Assembly: GCA_027031685.1 (NCBI GenBank)
Contig: JALVPS010000108.1
Span: forward strand, 1-18,065
Reading direction: 5' to 3'
Origin: Gammaproteobacteria bacterium
GTDB taxonomy: Bacteria > Pseudomonadota > Gammaproteobacteria > UWMA-0217
Length of the DNA stretch: 18,065 nt
Below the pieces are notes generated by a model, which was given only the letters and a program-made list of their open reading frames with translations, was not told where the DNA came from and made no database searches. The translations under genes were made by a program, and so were the position numbers. Positions 6,896 to 13,866 of the stretch are shown piece after piece; position 1 is the stretch's first letter, and each line of letters begins with the position of its first letter.

Positions 6896-7672
6896 ATGTG
6901 CCGACTCGCCGCCTATCTGGGCCCCGACATCGCCCTGCACGACTTCCTGTTCGCGCCGCCCCACGGCCTGCCGGCGCAGGCCCGCGCACCCCGTGAACTG
7001 CTCTACGGCGACTACAATGCGGACGGCTTCGGCATCGGCTGGTATGCCGACGGACGGCCGCAGCGCTATGTGGCCTCGGTGCCCATCTGGCACGACGCCA
7101 ACCTGCCGGCGGTGGCCCGCTCCCTGCACCAGCCCCTGTGGCTGGGCTTCGTCCGCAGTGCCACGCCCGGCTTCGACATCTCGCCGGTCAACACCCAGCC
7201 CTTCGCCGACGACGTCCTGCTGTTCACCCACAACGGTTTCATCGACGACTTCCACGAGGGCTTCAAGCCCTACTGCCTGCAGTACCTGGCGCCGTCCATC
7301 TCGGCCGGCATCATGGGCAACACCGACTCGGAGTACCTGTTCGCCCTGCTGCGCCAGCGCCTGGCCGAGGAGCCCGGCATCGAGCTGCCCGCCGCCGTGG
7401 ACGACGTGCTGTCCACCCTGCAGGTGTCCCTGCGCGAGCGGGTGTCGTTGCTCAACCTGGTGGTCACCGACGGCATCCAGGTCATCGCCGCACGCCACGC
7501 CACCAACCACGAGTGCCCCTCCCTCTATTTCACACAGGACGACCCACACTTCCCCGACGCGACCGTGGTGGCCTCCGAACCGCTCACCGAGCACCGCGGC
7601 TGGCAGGCCGTGCCGCCCCACAACCTGCTCATCCTGCGCCCCGGCGCCGCCCCCTACCTGACCCACCTCTGA
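6896..7672 (+). CDS. EgtC-like class II glutamine amidotransferase
   Basis: This is an N-terminal-nucleophile amidohydrolase of 258 residues. After Met removal Cys2 becomes the catalytic nucleophile ('MCRLAAYLG'), which is why I choose ATG 6896 over the in-frame ATG at 6884. Class II features follow: 'NADGFGIGWY' (41-50), Arg87 in 'FVRSATPG', 'NTQPF' (99-103), the His-Asn-Gly triad at 112-114, and 'NTDSEYLF' further on. The overall pattern matches EgtC, which removes glutamate from gamma-glutamyl-hercynylcysteine sulfoxide in actinobacterial ergothioneine synthesis, and related YafJ-type proteins. No EgtA, EgtB, EgtD or EgtE is in the window, so the substrate is open. Ribosome binding sites before either ATG are weak. 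A GTG-started outer-membrane protein gene follows after 3 bases. Confidence 0.85.
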   Translation: MCRLAAYLGPDIALHDFLFAPPHGLPAQARAPRELLYGDYNADGFGIGWYADGRPQRYVASVPIWHDANLPAVARSLHQPLWLGFVRSATPGFDISPVNTQPFADDVLLFTHNGFIDDFHEGFKPYCLQYLAPSISAGIMGNTDSEYLFALLRQRLAEEPGIELPAAVDDVLSTLQVSLRERVSLLNLVVTDGIQVIAARHATNHECPSLYFTQDDPHFPDATVVASEPLTEHRGWQAVPPHNLLILRPGAAPYLTHL

Positions 7673-7675
7673 GCC

Positions 7676-8578
7676 GTGCGCCGCCTCCGCCACACCCTGG
7701 CATACCTGCTGCTGGCCCTGCTGACCACCCTGCCCGGCGCCGCCAGCGCCCGGCTGACACTGGGCTTTCTGGCGCGCGGCCACGCCCTGATCACCGCAGG
7801 CCTGCAGGACACCGCCAACTGGCTGGACCGCTTCTTCGGCGACGAGCGCGTGCAGGAACAGGCCAGCAGCGAACTGCGCCTGGGCCTGACCACCAGCTTC
7901 CTGGAGGGCGAGGGGGCACAGTTCGGCACCCGCCTGCGCGGCCGCGTCAACCTGCCGCGCATCTCGCAACGCTTCCAGCTGCTGTTCGAGGGCGAACCGG
8001 ACGAGAGCGACCCCACCGGACTGCAGAGCGGCAGCGGCAGTTCCTCGCTGCGCGTGCTGCTGCGCAACACGCCGGCCCGCCGGCTGAGCTTCGCGCTGGG
8101 CTTTCGGGGCGGGCTGAAGGATCCACACCTGTTCGTGCGCACGCGCCTGACGCGCCTGTATCAGAACGGGCTCTGGCTGCACCGCCTGACGCCCACCGTG
8201 ACCTGGATCGCCGACGACGACTGGGAGGCCTACCTGCGTCACGACCTGGAACGCACCTTCGCGGGGCGCTATTTCTTCCGCACCACCACCAAGCCCAAGT
8301 GGGCCGACAAGGAGGACGGCTTCCGCCTGGAGCAGAACTTCACCTGGGTCAAGCGCCTGTCGCTGCTGCGCTATGTGGCCTTCGACTGGCTCAACGAGTT
8401 CTACAGCGAGCGCGACGAGAAGCTGGAGGTGAGCCACCTGCGCCTGCGCTACCGGCGCGCCATCTGGTACGACAAGCTGTTCCTGGAGCTGGCCCCCGGC
8501 CTGCGCTTCCATGCCGACGACGGCTTCCATCCCCGCCTGGAGGGCTATGTGCAACTGGAGGTGGTGTTCGCGCCCTGA
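7676..8578 (+). CDS. predicted outer-membrane beta-barrel protein
   Basis: This 300-residue protein begins at GTG 7676, 3 bases after the stop of the amidotransferase gene, so translation is probably coupled. Residues 1-25 form a signal peptide (Arg-rich n-region, 'LAYLLLALL' core, Ala-Ser-Ala cleavage site at 23-25). The mature part is full of alternating strands with aromatic residues at the ends ('LSFALGFRGGL', 'RYFFRTTTKPKW', 'LRYVAFDWLNEFY', 'LFLELAPGLRFH'). It ends 'GYVQLEVVFAP', close to but not exactly the terminal-Phe signal used for barrel insertion. I do not know a named family. Function is unknown, but the outer-membrane location is a reasonable inference. Confidence 0.75.
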   Translation: MRRLRHTLAYLLLALLTTLPGAASARLTLGFLARGHALITAGLQDTANWLDRFFGDERVQEQASSELRLGLTTSFLEGEGAQFGTRLRGRVNLPRISQRFQLLFEGEPDESDPTGLQSGSGSSSLRVLLRNTPARRLSFALGFRGGLKDPHLFVRTRLTRLYQNGLWLHRLTPTVTWIADDDWEAYLRHDLERTFAGRYFFRTTTKPKWADKEDGFRLEQNFTWVKRLSLLRYVAFDWLNEFYSERDEKLEVSHLRLRYRRAIWYDKLFLELAPGLRFHADDGFHPRLEGYVQLEVVFAP

Positions 8579-8595
8579 GGCGGCGGGAGATGCGG

Positions 8596-8623
8596 TAGAC
8601 TCGGGCGCCATCACGCGGGGAAG
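8596..8623 (+). promoter_or_regulatory. possible -10 element and ribosome binding site of the symporter gene
   Basis: TAGACT at 8596-8601, preceded by GCGG, resembles a gammaproteobacterial -10 hexamer; the expected -35 position is poor. A GGGGAAG at 8617-8623 lies 4 bases before the ATG at 8628 and serves as ribosome binding site. Confidence 0.35.
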
Positions 8624-8627
8624 AACC

Positions 8628-9992
8628 ATGCACAGTCTGGAACGACTGCTCGACACGCTCGGCGGCCTGGTGTGGGGGCCGCCCATGCTGGTGCTGCTGT
8701 TCGGCGTGGGCCTGTACCTGACGGTGGGCCTGCGCTTCCTCACTTGGCGGCGCATCCCGGCCGCCTTCGCCCTGCTGTGGCGGGGACGCCACCCGGCGGC
8801 CGGCGAGCGCGGCGACATCACCCCCTTCCAGGCCCTCATGACCGCCCTGTCGGCCACCGTGGGCACCGGCAACATCGCCGGCGTGGGCACGGCCATCGCC
8901 CTGGGCGGGCCGGGGGCGGTGTTCTGGATGTGGCTGACCGCCCTGTTCGGCATGGCCACCAAGTATGCCGAGGCGGTGCTGGCGGTGCGCTTCCGCGAGA
9001 CCGACGCGCGCGGCATGCAGGTGGGCGGGCCCATGTACTACATCCGCAACGGGCTGGGCCGGCGCTGGGCCTGGCTGGGCGTGCTGTTCGCCCTGTTCGG
9101 CATGGTGGCCGGCTTCGGCATCGGCAACACCGTACAGTCCAACTCGGTGGCCGACGCCCTGCACACCCATTTCGCCGTGCCCCACTGGGTCACCGGCGCC
9201 CTGCTCACCGTGCTGGCCGGGGCGGTGGTGCTGGGCGGCATCCACCGCATCGCCCAGACCGCCGAGAGGCTGGTGCCGGTCATGTCCATCGCCTACGTGG
9301 CCGGTGCCCTGGCGGTGATCGGCCGGCACCTGCCCCAGGTGCCGGCCGCCCTGGCCACCATCGTGCACGACGCCTTCACCGGCACGGCCGCCACGGGCGG
9401 CTTCACCGGCGCCGCCGTGTGGGCCGCCATCCGCTTCGGCGTGGCCCGCGGGGTGTTCTCCAACGAGGCCGGCCTGGGCAGCGCGCCCATCGCCCATGCC
9501 GCCGCCCGGACCGACGACCCGGTGCGGCAGGGCACCATCGCCATGCTGGGCACCTTCATCGACACCCTGCTCATCTGCACCATGACGGCGCTGGTCATCG
9601 TGCTCACCGGGGCCTGGACCCAGCTCGACGCCGGCGGCCACCAGGGCCTCACCGGCGCCGCCCTGTCCACCACCGCCTTCGACAGCGGCCTGCCCGGCCT
9701 GGGGCGCTACGTGGTCACCTTCGGCCTGGTGGTGTTCGCCTTCAGCACCATCCTCGGCTGGAGCTACTACAGCGAGCGCTGCGCCGAGTTCCTGTTCGGC
9801 GTGGGCGTCATCCGGCCCTTCCGCGTGCTGTGGATCGGCGCCGTGTTCCTGGGCGCGGTGGCCAAGCTGTCCTTCGTGTGGACCCTGGCCGACGTGCTCA
9901 ACGGGCTCATGGCCGTGCCCAACCTCATCGCCCTGGCCCTGCTCAGCCCGCTGGTGTTCCGCCTCAGCCGACAACGCAGGGAGGTGGCCTGA
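8628..9992 (+). CDS. sodium:alanine/amino-acid symporter, AGCS family
   Basis: This 454-residue inner-membrane protein probably imports alanine, glycine or a related amino acid with sodium. The family signatures are clear: 'ALSATVGTGNIAGVGTAIALGGPGAVFWMW' in sense (residues 73-102, interrupted only by my line-by-line reading), the conserved 'MATKYAEAVLAVRFRE' loop (109-124), 'GGPMYYIRNGLG' (133-144) and 'FSNEAGLGSAPIAHAAA' (277-293). About ten or eleven hydrophobic helices can be counted, as expected. Length is typical. The ATG at 8628 follows a purine-rich site and fits the family N-terminus ('LLDTLGGLVWGPPML'). Its stop TGA overlaps the nadC ATG in TGATG, which suggests translational coupling with NAD synthesis. 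Exact substrate is not deducible. Confidence 0.93.
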   Translation: MHSLERLLDTLGGLVWGPPMLVLLFGVGLYLTVGLRFLTWRRIPAAFALLWRGRHPAAGERGDITPFQALMTALSATVGTGNIAGVGTAIALGGPGAVFWMWLTALFGMATKYAEAVLAVRFRETDARGMQVGGPMYYIRNGLGRRWAWLGVLFALFGMVAGFGIGNTVQSNSVADALHTHFAVPHWVTGALLTVLAGAVVLGGIHRIAQTAERLVPVMSIAYVAGALAVIGRHLPQVPAALATIVHDAFTGTAATGGFTGAAVWAAIRFGVARGVFSNEAGLGSAPIAHAAARTDDPVRQGTIAMLGTFIDTLLICTMTALVIVLTGAWTQLDAGGHQGLTGAALSTTAFDSGLPGLGRYVVTFGLVVFAFSTILGWSYYSERCAEFLFGVGVIRPFRVLWIGAVFLGAVAKLSFVWTLADVLNGLMAVPNLIALALLSPLVFRLSRQRREVA

Positions 9993-10846
9993 TGCTCCCC
10001 GAACCGGTCTATTTCCAGGGACTGGAGGAGACCGTGGCGCGCGCCCTGGCGGAGGACATCGGCCCCGGCGACGTCACCGCCGACCTCATCGACCCCCGGG
10101 TGCGCCTGCACGCCCACGTGCTGCTCAAGGAGCCGGCCGTCGTCTGCGGCCGGCCCTGGTTCAACGAGACCTTCTACCAGCTCGACGAGACCATCGACAT
10201 CGACTGGCACTGCGCCGAGGGCAGCCGGCAGCCAGCCGGCACCGTGCTGTGCACCCTCACCGGCAACGCCCGCCACCTGCTGAGCGGCGAGCGCACGGCG
10301 CTCAACTTCCTGCAGCTGCTGTCCGGCACCGCCACCACCACCCGCCGCTACGCCGACGCCCTGGCCGGCACGGGCACCCAGGTGCTGGACACGCGCAAGA
10401 CCGTGCCCGGCCTGCGTCTGGCGCAGAAATACGCCGTGGCCTGCGGCGGCGGCCACAACCACCGCCTGGGGCTGTACGACCGGGTGCTCATCAAGGAGAA
10501 CCACATCCTGGCGGCCGGCTCCATCCGCCAGGCCGCAGAGGCGGCGCGCCGGCACCATCCGGACCTCCTCATCGAGGTGGAGACGGAAAACCTGGACGAG
10601 TTCGCCGAGGCCCTGGAGACCAGCGTGGACGTGATCATGCTGGACGAATTCACGCCGGAGGAGATGCGCCACGCCGTGGCCATGAACGGCGGGCGCAAGA
10701 AGCTGGAGATCTCCGGCGGGGTGACGCTGGACAACATTCGCGCCCTGGCCGGAACCGGAGTGGACTACATCTCCGTGGGCGCCCTCACCAAGCACGTGCG
10801 GGCCATCGACCTGTCCATGCGTTTCACCTGGCAGGGCGGCGGCTGA
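9992..10846 (+). CDS. nadC: nicotinate-nucleotide pyrophosphorylase (quinolinate phosphoribosyltransferase)
   Basis: NadC converts quinolinate and PRPP to nicotinate mononucleotide, CO2 and pyrophosphate, the entry into de novo NAD synthesis. The 284 residues match the family length. Hallmarks: 'GDVTADLI' (26-33), 'ERTALNFLQLLSG' (100-112), 'DTRKTVPGLR' (133-142), 'GGGHNHRLGLYDRVLIKENH' (152-171), acidic 'EVETENLDEF' (195-204), 'MLDEF' (216-220) and 'ISGGVTLDNI' (240-249), followed by 'YISVGALTKH' (259-268). The start ATG 9992 shares its A with the stop of the symporter gene, and AGGGAGG just upstream serves as ribosome binding site. nadA and nadB are not in the window. A short symmetric hairpin follows the stop codon. 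Confidence 0.97.
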   Translation: MLPEPVYFQGLEETVARALAEDIGPGDVTADLIDPRVRLHAHVLLKEPAVVCGRPWFNETFYQLDETIDIDWHCAEGSRQPAGTVLCTLTGNARHLLSGERTALNFLQLLSGTATTTRRYADALAGTGTQVLDTRKTVPGLRLAQKYAVACGGGHNHRLGLYDRVLIKENHILAAGSIRQAAEAARRHHPDLLIEVETENLDEFAEALETSVDVIMLDEFTPEEMRHAVAMNGGRKKLEISGGVTLDNIRALAGTGVDYISVGALTKHVRAIDLSMRFTWQGGG

Positions 10847-10849
10847 GCC

Positions 10850-10862
10850 GGCAGGGCCTGCC
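10850..10862 (+). terminator. short inverted repeat after nadC
   Basis: GGCAGG (10850-10855) and CCTGCC (10857-10862) are exact complements around one base, starting 4 bases after the nadC stop. In RNA the stem would be about 5 bp with a 3-base loop. No T-run follows, so this is at best a weak terminator. The rest of the 182-base gap to the next gene shows no clear promoter. Confidence 0.3.
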
Positions 10863-11028
10863 ACCGACCGGCCGCCGCCGCGCCCCGCCCATCCACCCGG
10901 CCGCGCCGTTCGACCGGCCCGCCCCGGCGGCCACGCGCTTTCTTCCCATTCCGTCACGCCCGGCTCCTGCCGCGACGCGCCACACTGGGTGCCACCACGC
11001 AACGACTCACCGCCGGAGAACGACCCCG

Positions 11029-11685
11029 ATGAAGAAACGCATCGCCCTGCTCGCCCTGTCTCTCGCCACCGCCACCGGCACGGCCGGCGCCGGCTCCCTG
11101 GCCGTGAGCGCCAGGGGCAGCACCCTGGGCTTCGGCATGGAGCTGACCCGCCCGCTCACCCCCGCCTTCAACCTGCGCGCCGGCTTCAACAAGTTCAGCT
11201 ACACGCTCACCCAGACCATCGACCAGGTGGACTACGCCGCCACCCTGGACCTGCAGTCCTTCAGCCTGCTGGGCGACTGGCATCCCTTCCACGGCGGCCT
11301 GCGCCTGACCGGCGGCGTGCTGGTCAATGGCAACGAGCTGCGCGGCACCGCCACGCCCTCCGCCAACGTGAGCTTCACCATCGGCGACACCGACTACAGC
11401 AGCAAGGACATCACCGCCAACGCCACCATCAGCTTCAACAAGCTCTCCCCCTACCTCGGCATCGGCTACGATCGTGTGTCGCGCCACGGCCAAGGCCTGG
11501 GGCTGACCGCCGACGTGGGCGTGGTGTTCCAGGGCTCACCCAAGGTGGACTTCGAGGTGACGGGCCCGGACGCGCTGTCGGTGCTGTCCACGGACATTCA
11601 GGCCGAAGTGGACCAGATCGAGCAGGACATCAGCAGCTACAAGGTCTACCCCGTGGTGGCCCTTGGCGTGATCTACCAGTTCTGA
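11029..11685 (+). CDS. small outer-membrane beta-barrel protein
   Basis: This 218-residue protein has a signal peptide (MKKR n-region, Leu/Ala core, Ala-Gly-Ala cleavage near 19-21). The mature part has alternating hydrophobic strands: 'LGFGMELTRPL', 'FNLRAGFNKFSYTL', 'TLDLQSFSLLGDWHPF', 'GLRLTGGVLVNGNEL', 'LSPYLGIGYDR' and 'LGLTADVGVVFQG'. It ends 'VYPVVALGVIYQF', with the terminal Phe expected of barrels folded by the Bam machinery. A short helical, acidic stretch (about 184-204, 'IQAEVDQIEQDISSY') precedes the last strand. This pattern resembles a widespread family of unnamed 8-strand barrels next to OmpW/OmpA types. ATG 11029 has CGGAGAA nearby upstream. Function unknown; export and barrel are well supported. 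Confidence 0.82.
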   Translation: MKKRIALLALSLATATGTAGAGSLAVSARGSTLGFGMELTRPLTPAFNLRAGFNKFSYTLTQTIDQVDYAATLDLQSFSLLGDWHPFHGGLRLTGGVLVNGNELRGTATPSANVSFTIGDTDYSSKDITANATISFNKLSPYLGIGYDRVSRHGQGLGLTADVGVVFQGSPKVDFEVTGPDALSVLSTDIQAEVDQIEQDISSYKVYPVVALGVIYQF

Positions 11686-11696
11686 CCGCATGCCAG

Positions 11697-11724
11697 CCGG
11701 CGCCGCGGCGCACCGGTCTTCTTT
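11697..11724 (+). terminator. weak terminator-like hairpin downstream of the barrel gene
   Basis: A GC stem with a 2-base bulge (CCGG/CCGG outer, CGC/GCG inner, within 11697-11716) is followed by TCTTCTTT. It begins 12 bases after the stop codon, between two convergent genes. The fold is imperfect, so this is tentative. Confidence 0.3.
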
Positions 11725-11806
11725 CGACCTCCCTGTAACAAGCCCTAGACCACCCGCCTCACGGACGCGGCCGGGCCGGTCTTTCCGCCTTGCCCTGCCT
11801 CCGCCG

Positions 11807-12373
11807 TCAGCGCCGCACGCGCAACAGGTGGCGGAAGGCCTTGCGCATCGCCAGATAGTCCCGCACCACCGCCGGTCCGTCATGCTGCTCGCAGGCGCTG
11901 CCCAGCTGCCGCACGGCCTCCACCAGCGCGGCCGTGCCGGCACGCCAGGTATCGAAGTTCATCTGCGTCATCTCCAGCAGCGGGGCCTGGCGGATGTCGC
12001 GCGCCACCCCCTCCCAGTACTCAAGCCGATTGCAAATGGCTTCGATCTGCCCCTTGCCGGTCTGCAGCGGAACCTGCCGCTCCACATCCCGCAGCGAGTC
12101 GGCGAAGCTGCCCAGCTCCACCGGCAGCGCCGCGTCGGGCGCCAGCCCCAGCGGCTCGGCGGCAATACCCTTGAGCAGCCGTTTCTTCGCCGACATGTGC
12201 ATGGCGGCCGGTGGCGCCGCCTGCTTCTCCGCCCCTACGGGCCCACGCTCGCCCCGCTCGGCGCTGATGGCCGTCGTACCGTCAGGTGCCACTGCCTCCT
12301 CGGCCGCCAGGCACGCCCCGCCGGCCAACGCCAGCAGGCATCCTGCCACGCACAGCGCTTTTCCCCTGCTCAC
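11807..12373 (-). CDS. secreted or periplasmic helical protein, unknown function
   Basis: This is a 188-residue protein of unknown family. An N-terminal signal sequence is clear ('SRGKALCVAGCLLALAGGACLA'), with likely cleavage after Ala23. The 'GGAC' could also be a poor lipobox. A low-complexity linker follows (about 25-60), then a helical domain with one central Cys and Trp pairs ('AICNRLEYWEGVARDI', 'MNFDTWRAGTAALVEA') and a basic C-terminus ('FRHLLRVRR'). The GTG at 12373 is chosen over the GTG at 12382 because AGGGAGGTGA, a near-perfect Shine-Dalgarno sequence, ends at the right distance (about 8 bases after GGAGG) for the former and abuts the latter. It follows panD on the same strand but has its own -10-like element. 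Confidence 0.75.
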   Translation of the reverse strand: MSRGKALCVAGCLLALAGGACLAAEEAVAPDGTTAISAERGERGPVGAEKQAAPPAAMHMSAKKRLLKGIAAEPLGLAPDAALPVELGSFADSLRDVERQVPLQTGKGQIEAICNRLEYWEGVARDIRQAPLLEMTQMNFDTWRAGTAALVEAVRQLGSACEQHDGPAVVRDYLAMRKAFRHLLRVRR

Positions 12374-12437
12374 GAGAGTCACCTCCCTTTACCCATGCAG
12401 AATTCCCTGCTCCTCCCGGGCTCGCAATCCGGCCACG

Positions 12438-12469
12438 AGTATACCCCCGGCCACAGCCGGACCGGCTGT
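12438..12469 (-). promoter_or_regulatory. -10 element with an 8-1-8 palindrome over the -35 position
   Basis: On the minus strand TATACT (12443-12438) is a good -10 hexamer about 65 bases before the GTG at 12373. The expected -35 site (12466-12461) reads GCCGGT, far from consensus, and lies inside a perfect palindrome, ACAGCCGG-A-CCGGCTGT (12453-12469). The palindrome could be an operator for a dimeric regulator, or the terminator stem of the panD transcript, which ends just upstream; no T-tract supports the latter. Confidence 0.45.
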
Positions 12470-12494
12470 CGCGCCGGATCAGGGGGCGGGGGCC

Positions 12495-12875
12495 TCAGGC
12501 GGCCTGTTCGGGGATGGCATCGGCGGTGCGGATGATTCGGTTTCGGCCGTTCAGATAGACCAGCTGCGGGCGGTGGCGCTCGGCCTCTGCGGCGTCGAGC
12601 TGGGCATAGGTGCAGATGATGACCACGTCGCCCACACTGGCCTTGTGGGCGGCGGCGCCGTTGACGGAGATGATGCCGCTGCCAGCCTCGGCACGAATGG
12701 CGTAGGTGGTGAAGCGCTCGCCGTTGCTGACGTTGTAGACGTCGATGCGCTCGTACTCACGGATGTGGGCCGCGCGCAGCAGGTCGGCGTCGATGGCACA
12801 GGAGCCCTCGTAATCGATCTCGACCTGGGTGACGCGTCCACGGTGGAGCTTGGACTTGAGCAGGGTGATCTGCAT
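12495..12875 (-). CDS. panD: aspartate 1-decarboxylase precursor
   Basis: PanD makes beta-alanine from L-aspartate for pantothenate synthesis. The 126-residue proenzyme has the length of the E. coli protein. Self-cleavage between Gly24 and Ser25 (in 'IDYEGSCAID') generates the pyruvoyl cofactor from Ser25. Other family residues are present: 'SKLHRGRVTQ' (8-17) with a Lys at position 9, 'NGERFTTYAI' and 'NGAAAHKASVGDVVIICTYA'. The frame stays open upstream, but ATG 12875 is chosen because the family begins exactly 'MQxTLLKSKLHR'. The ribosome binding site is weak. It lies 41 bases after panC with a promoter-like pair between them. Confidence 0.96.
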   Translation of the reverse strand: MQITLLKSKLHRGRVTQVEIDYEGSCAIDADLLRAAHIREYERIDVYNVSNGERFTTYAIRAEAGSGIISVNGAAAHKASVGDVVIICTYAQLDAAEAERHRPQLVYLNGRNRIIRTADAIPEQAA

Positions 12876-12905
12876 GGATGGATGCCCTGGATGGACCGGT
12901 TTTCG

Positions 12906-12934
12906 ATTATGGAGCATCACCCGGGGGGCTTCAA
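12906..12934 (-). promoter_or_regulatory. sigma-70-type promoter for panD
   Basis: On the minus strand TTGAAG (12934-12929) and CATAAT (12911-12906) are separated by exactly 17 bases. The match to consensus is 4/6 and 5/6. The -35 lies inside the end of panC and the -10 falls 30 bases before the panD ATG, giving a very short leader. This is the best-formed promoter I see in the window. Confidence 0.55.
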
Positions 12935-13777
12935 ACGCAGCGGGACGTTGTCGATGAGGCGCGCCCTGCCCAGCCAGGCCGCGGCCAGCACCACCAGATC
13001 CCTGTCGCCGGGATTGGCCGGCAGCAGGGTATCCGCCTGACAGATCGCGACGTATTCCGGTCTGAAGCCGAATTTTCGCAGCAGATCCATGCCGTTCTTC
13101 TCCAGATCCCGGTAGTTGCGCTTGCCCACCTGAATCGCCTCGGCCAGGGCACTGATGATGCGGTACAGGCGCGGCGCGCGCGCCCGCTGCTCGGGGGTCA
13201 GATAGGCGTTGCGCGAGCTCATGGCCAGCCCGTCGGGCTCGCGCACGGTGGGCGCGGACTCGATCTGCACCGGCATATTCAGGTCGCGCACCAGCTTGCG
13301 CACGATGAGCAGCTGCTGATAGTCCTTCTCGCCGAACACGGCCACGTCCGGCTGCACCAGGTTGAACAGCTTGGTGACGATGGTGGCCACGCCGGTGAAG
13401 TGGCCGGGCCGTGCGGCCCCCTCCAGGCGCTCCGACAGGCGCGGCACCTGGACGCGGGTGAGACCTTTCGGGTCGTCGCCCAGCACGTCGCGGGCGGCCG
13501 GCGCGAACAGCACATCGACGCCCTCCTCGGCCAGGCGGCGGGCATCCTCCTCCAGCGTGCGCGGATAGGCGGCCAGGTCCTCGGAGCGGTCGAACTGCAG
13601 CGGGTTGACGAAGATACTCGCCACCACCCGGTCGCAGCGGACCCGCGCCTGGCGCACCAGGGCCAGGTGACCGGCGTGCAGATTGCCCATGGTGGGCACG
13701 AAACCGATGCTCTGCCCGTTGAGGCGCGGGCCGCGCAGGGCGGCGCGCAATTCATCGGGATTCTTGACCTGACGCAT
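12917..13777 (-). CDS. panC: pantothenate synthetase (pantoate-beta-alanine ligase)
   Basis: PanC condenses pantoate and beta-alanine with ATP, through a pantoyl-adenylate, to give pantothenate. The 286 residues fit the family. Signatures: 'PTMGNLHAGH' (28-37, the HIGH-like nucleotide-binding motif), 'SIFVNPLQF' (54-62), 'RPGHFTGVATIV' (123-134), 'FGEKDYQQL' (148-156), and 'MSSRNAYL' (186-193, the KMSKS-equivalent loop). ATG 13777 fits the family N-terminus; no strong Shine-Dalgarno sequence precedes it. The gene follows panB after an 89-base gap that contains a -10-like hexamer, and precedes panD. Confidence 0.97.
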   Translation of the reverse strand: MRQVKNPDELRAALRGPRLNGQSIGFVPTMGNLHAGHLALVRQARVRCDRVVASIFVNPLQFDRSEDLAAYPRTLEEDARRLAEEGVDVLFAPAARDVLGDDPKGLTRVQVPRLSERLEGAARPGHFTGVATIVTKLFNLVQPDVAVFGEKDYQQLLIVRKLVRDLNMPVQIESAPTVREPDGLAMSSRNAYLTPEQRARAPRLYRIISALAEAIQVGKRNYRDLEKNGMDLLRKFGFRPEYVAICQADTLLPANPGDRDLVVLAAAWLGRARLIDNVPLRLKPPG

Positions 13778-13817
13778 GCTGGCGGGTCCCGTGTGCCATT
13801 GTGGGTAGGGGCGGCGG

Positions 13818-13823
13818 ATTGTA
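13818..13823 (-). promoter_or_regulatory. possible -10 element of panC
   Basis: TACAAT on the minus strand (13823-13818), preceded by GGC, is one mismatch from consensus and lies 40 bases before the panC ATG in the panB-panC gap. The -35 position is GC-rich and not recognisable, so the call rests on the hexamer and its position. Confidence 0.35.
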
Positions 13824-13866
13824 GCCGGTTTCGGCGGCCGGTGGCGCGGCGGCCGACCGCCTTCGA

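Noticed and set aside
6665..9034. Minus-strand open frame that would extend the Ppx protein by about 790 residues
   Set aside because: It is antisense to the amidotransferase, barrel and symporter genes. The Ppx family N-terminus and a strong ribosome binding site place the start at 6664.
8391..9974. Minus-strand 527-codon open frame antisense to the symporter
   Set aside because: Its composition (His, Gly, Gln, Ala) and lack of domain, set against the clear AGCS signatures on the other strand, mark it as a shadow.
8672..9991. Possible N-terminal fusion of nadC to a long upstream open frame
   Set aside because: The upstream part is the wrong reading frame of the symporter. NadC starts at the coupled ATG 9992 with a ribosome binding site and the right family length.
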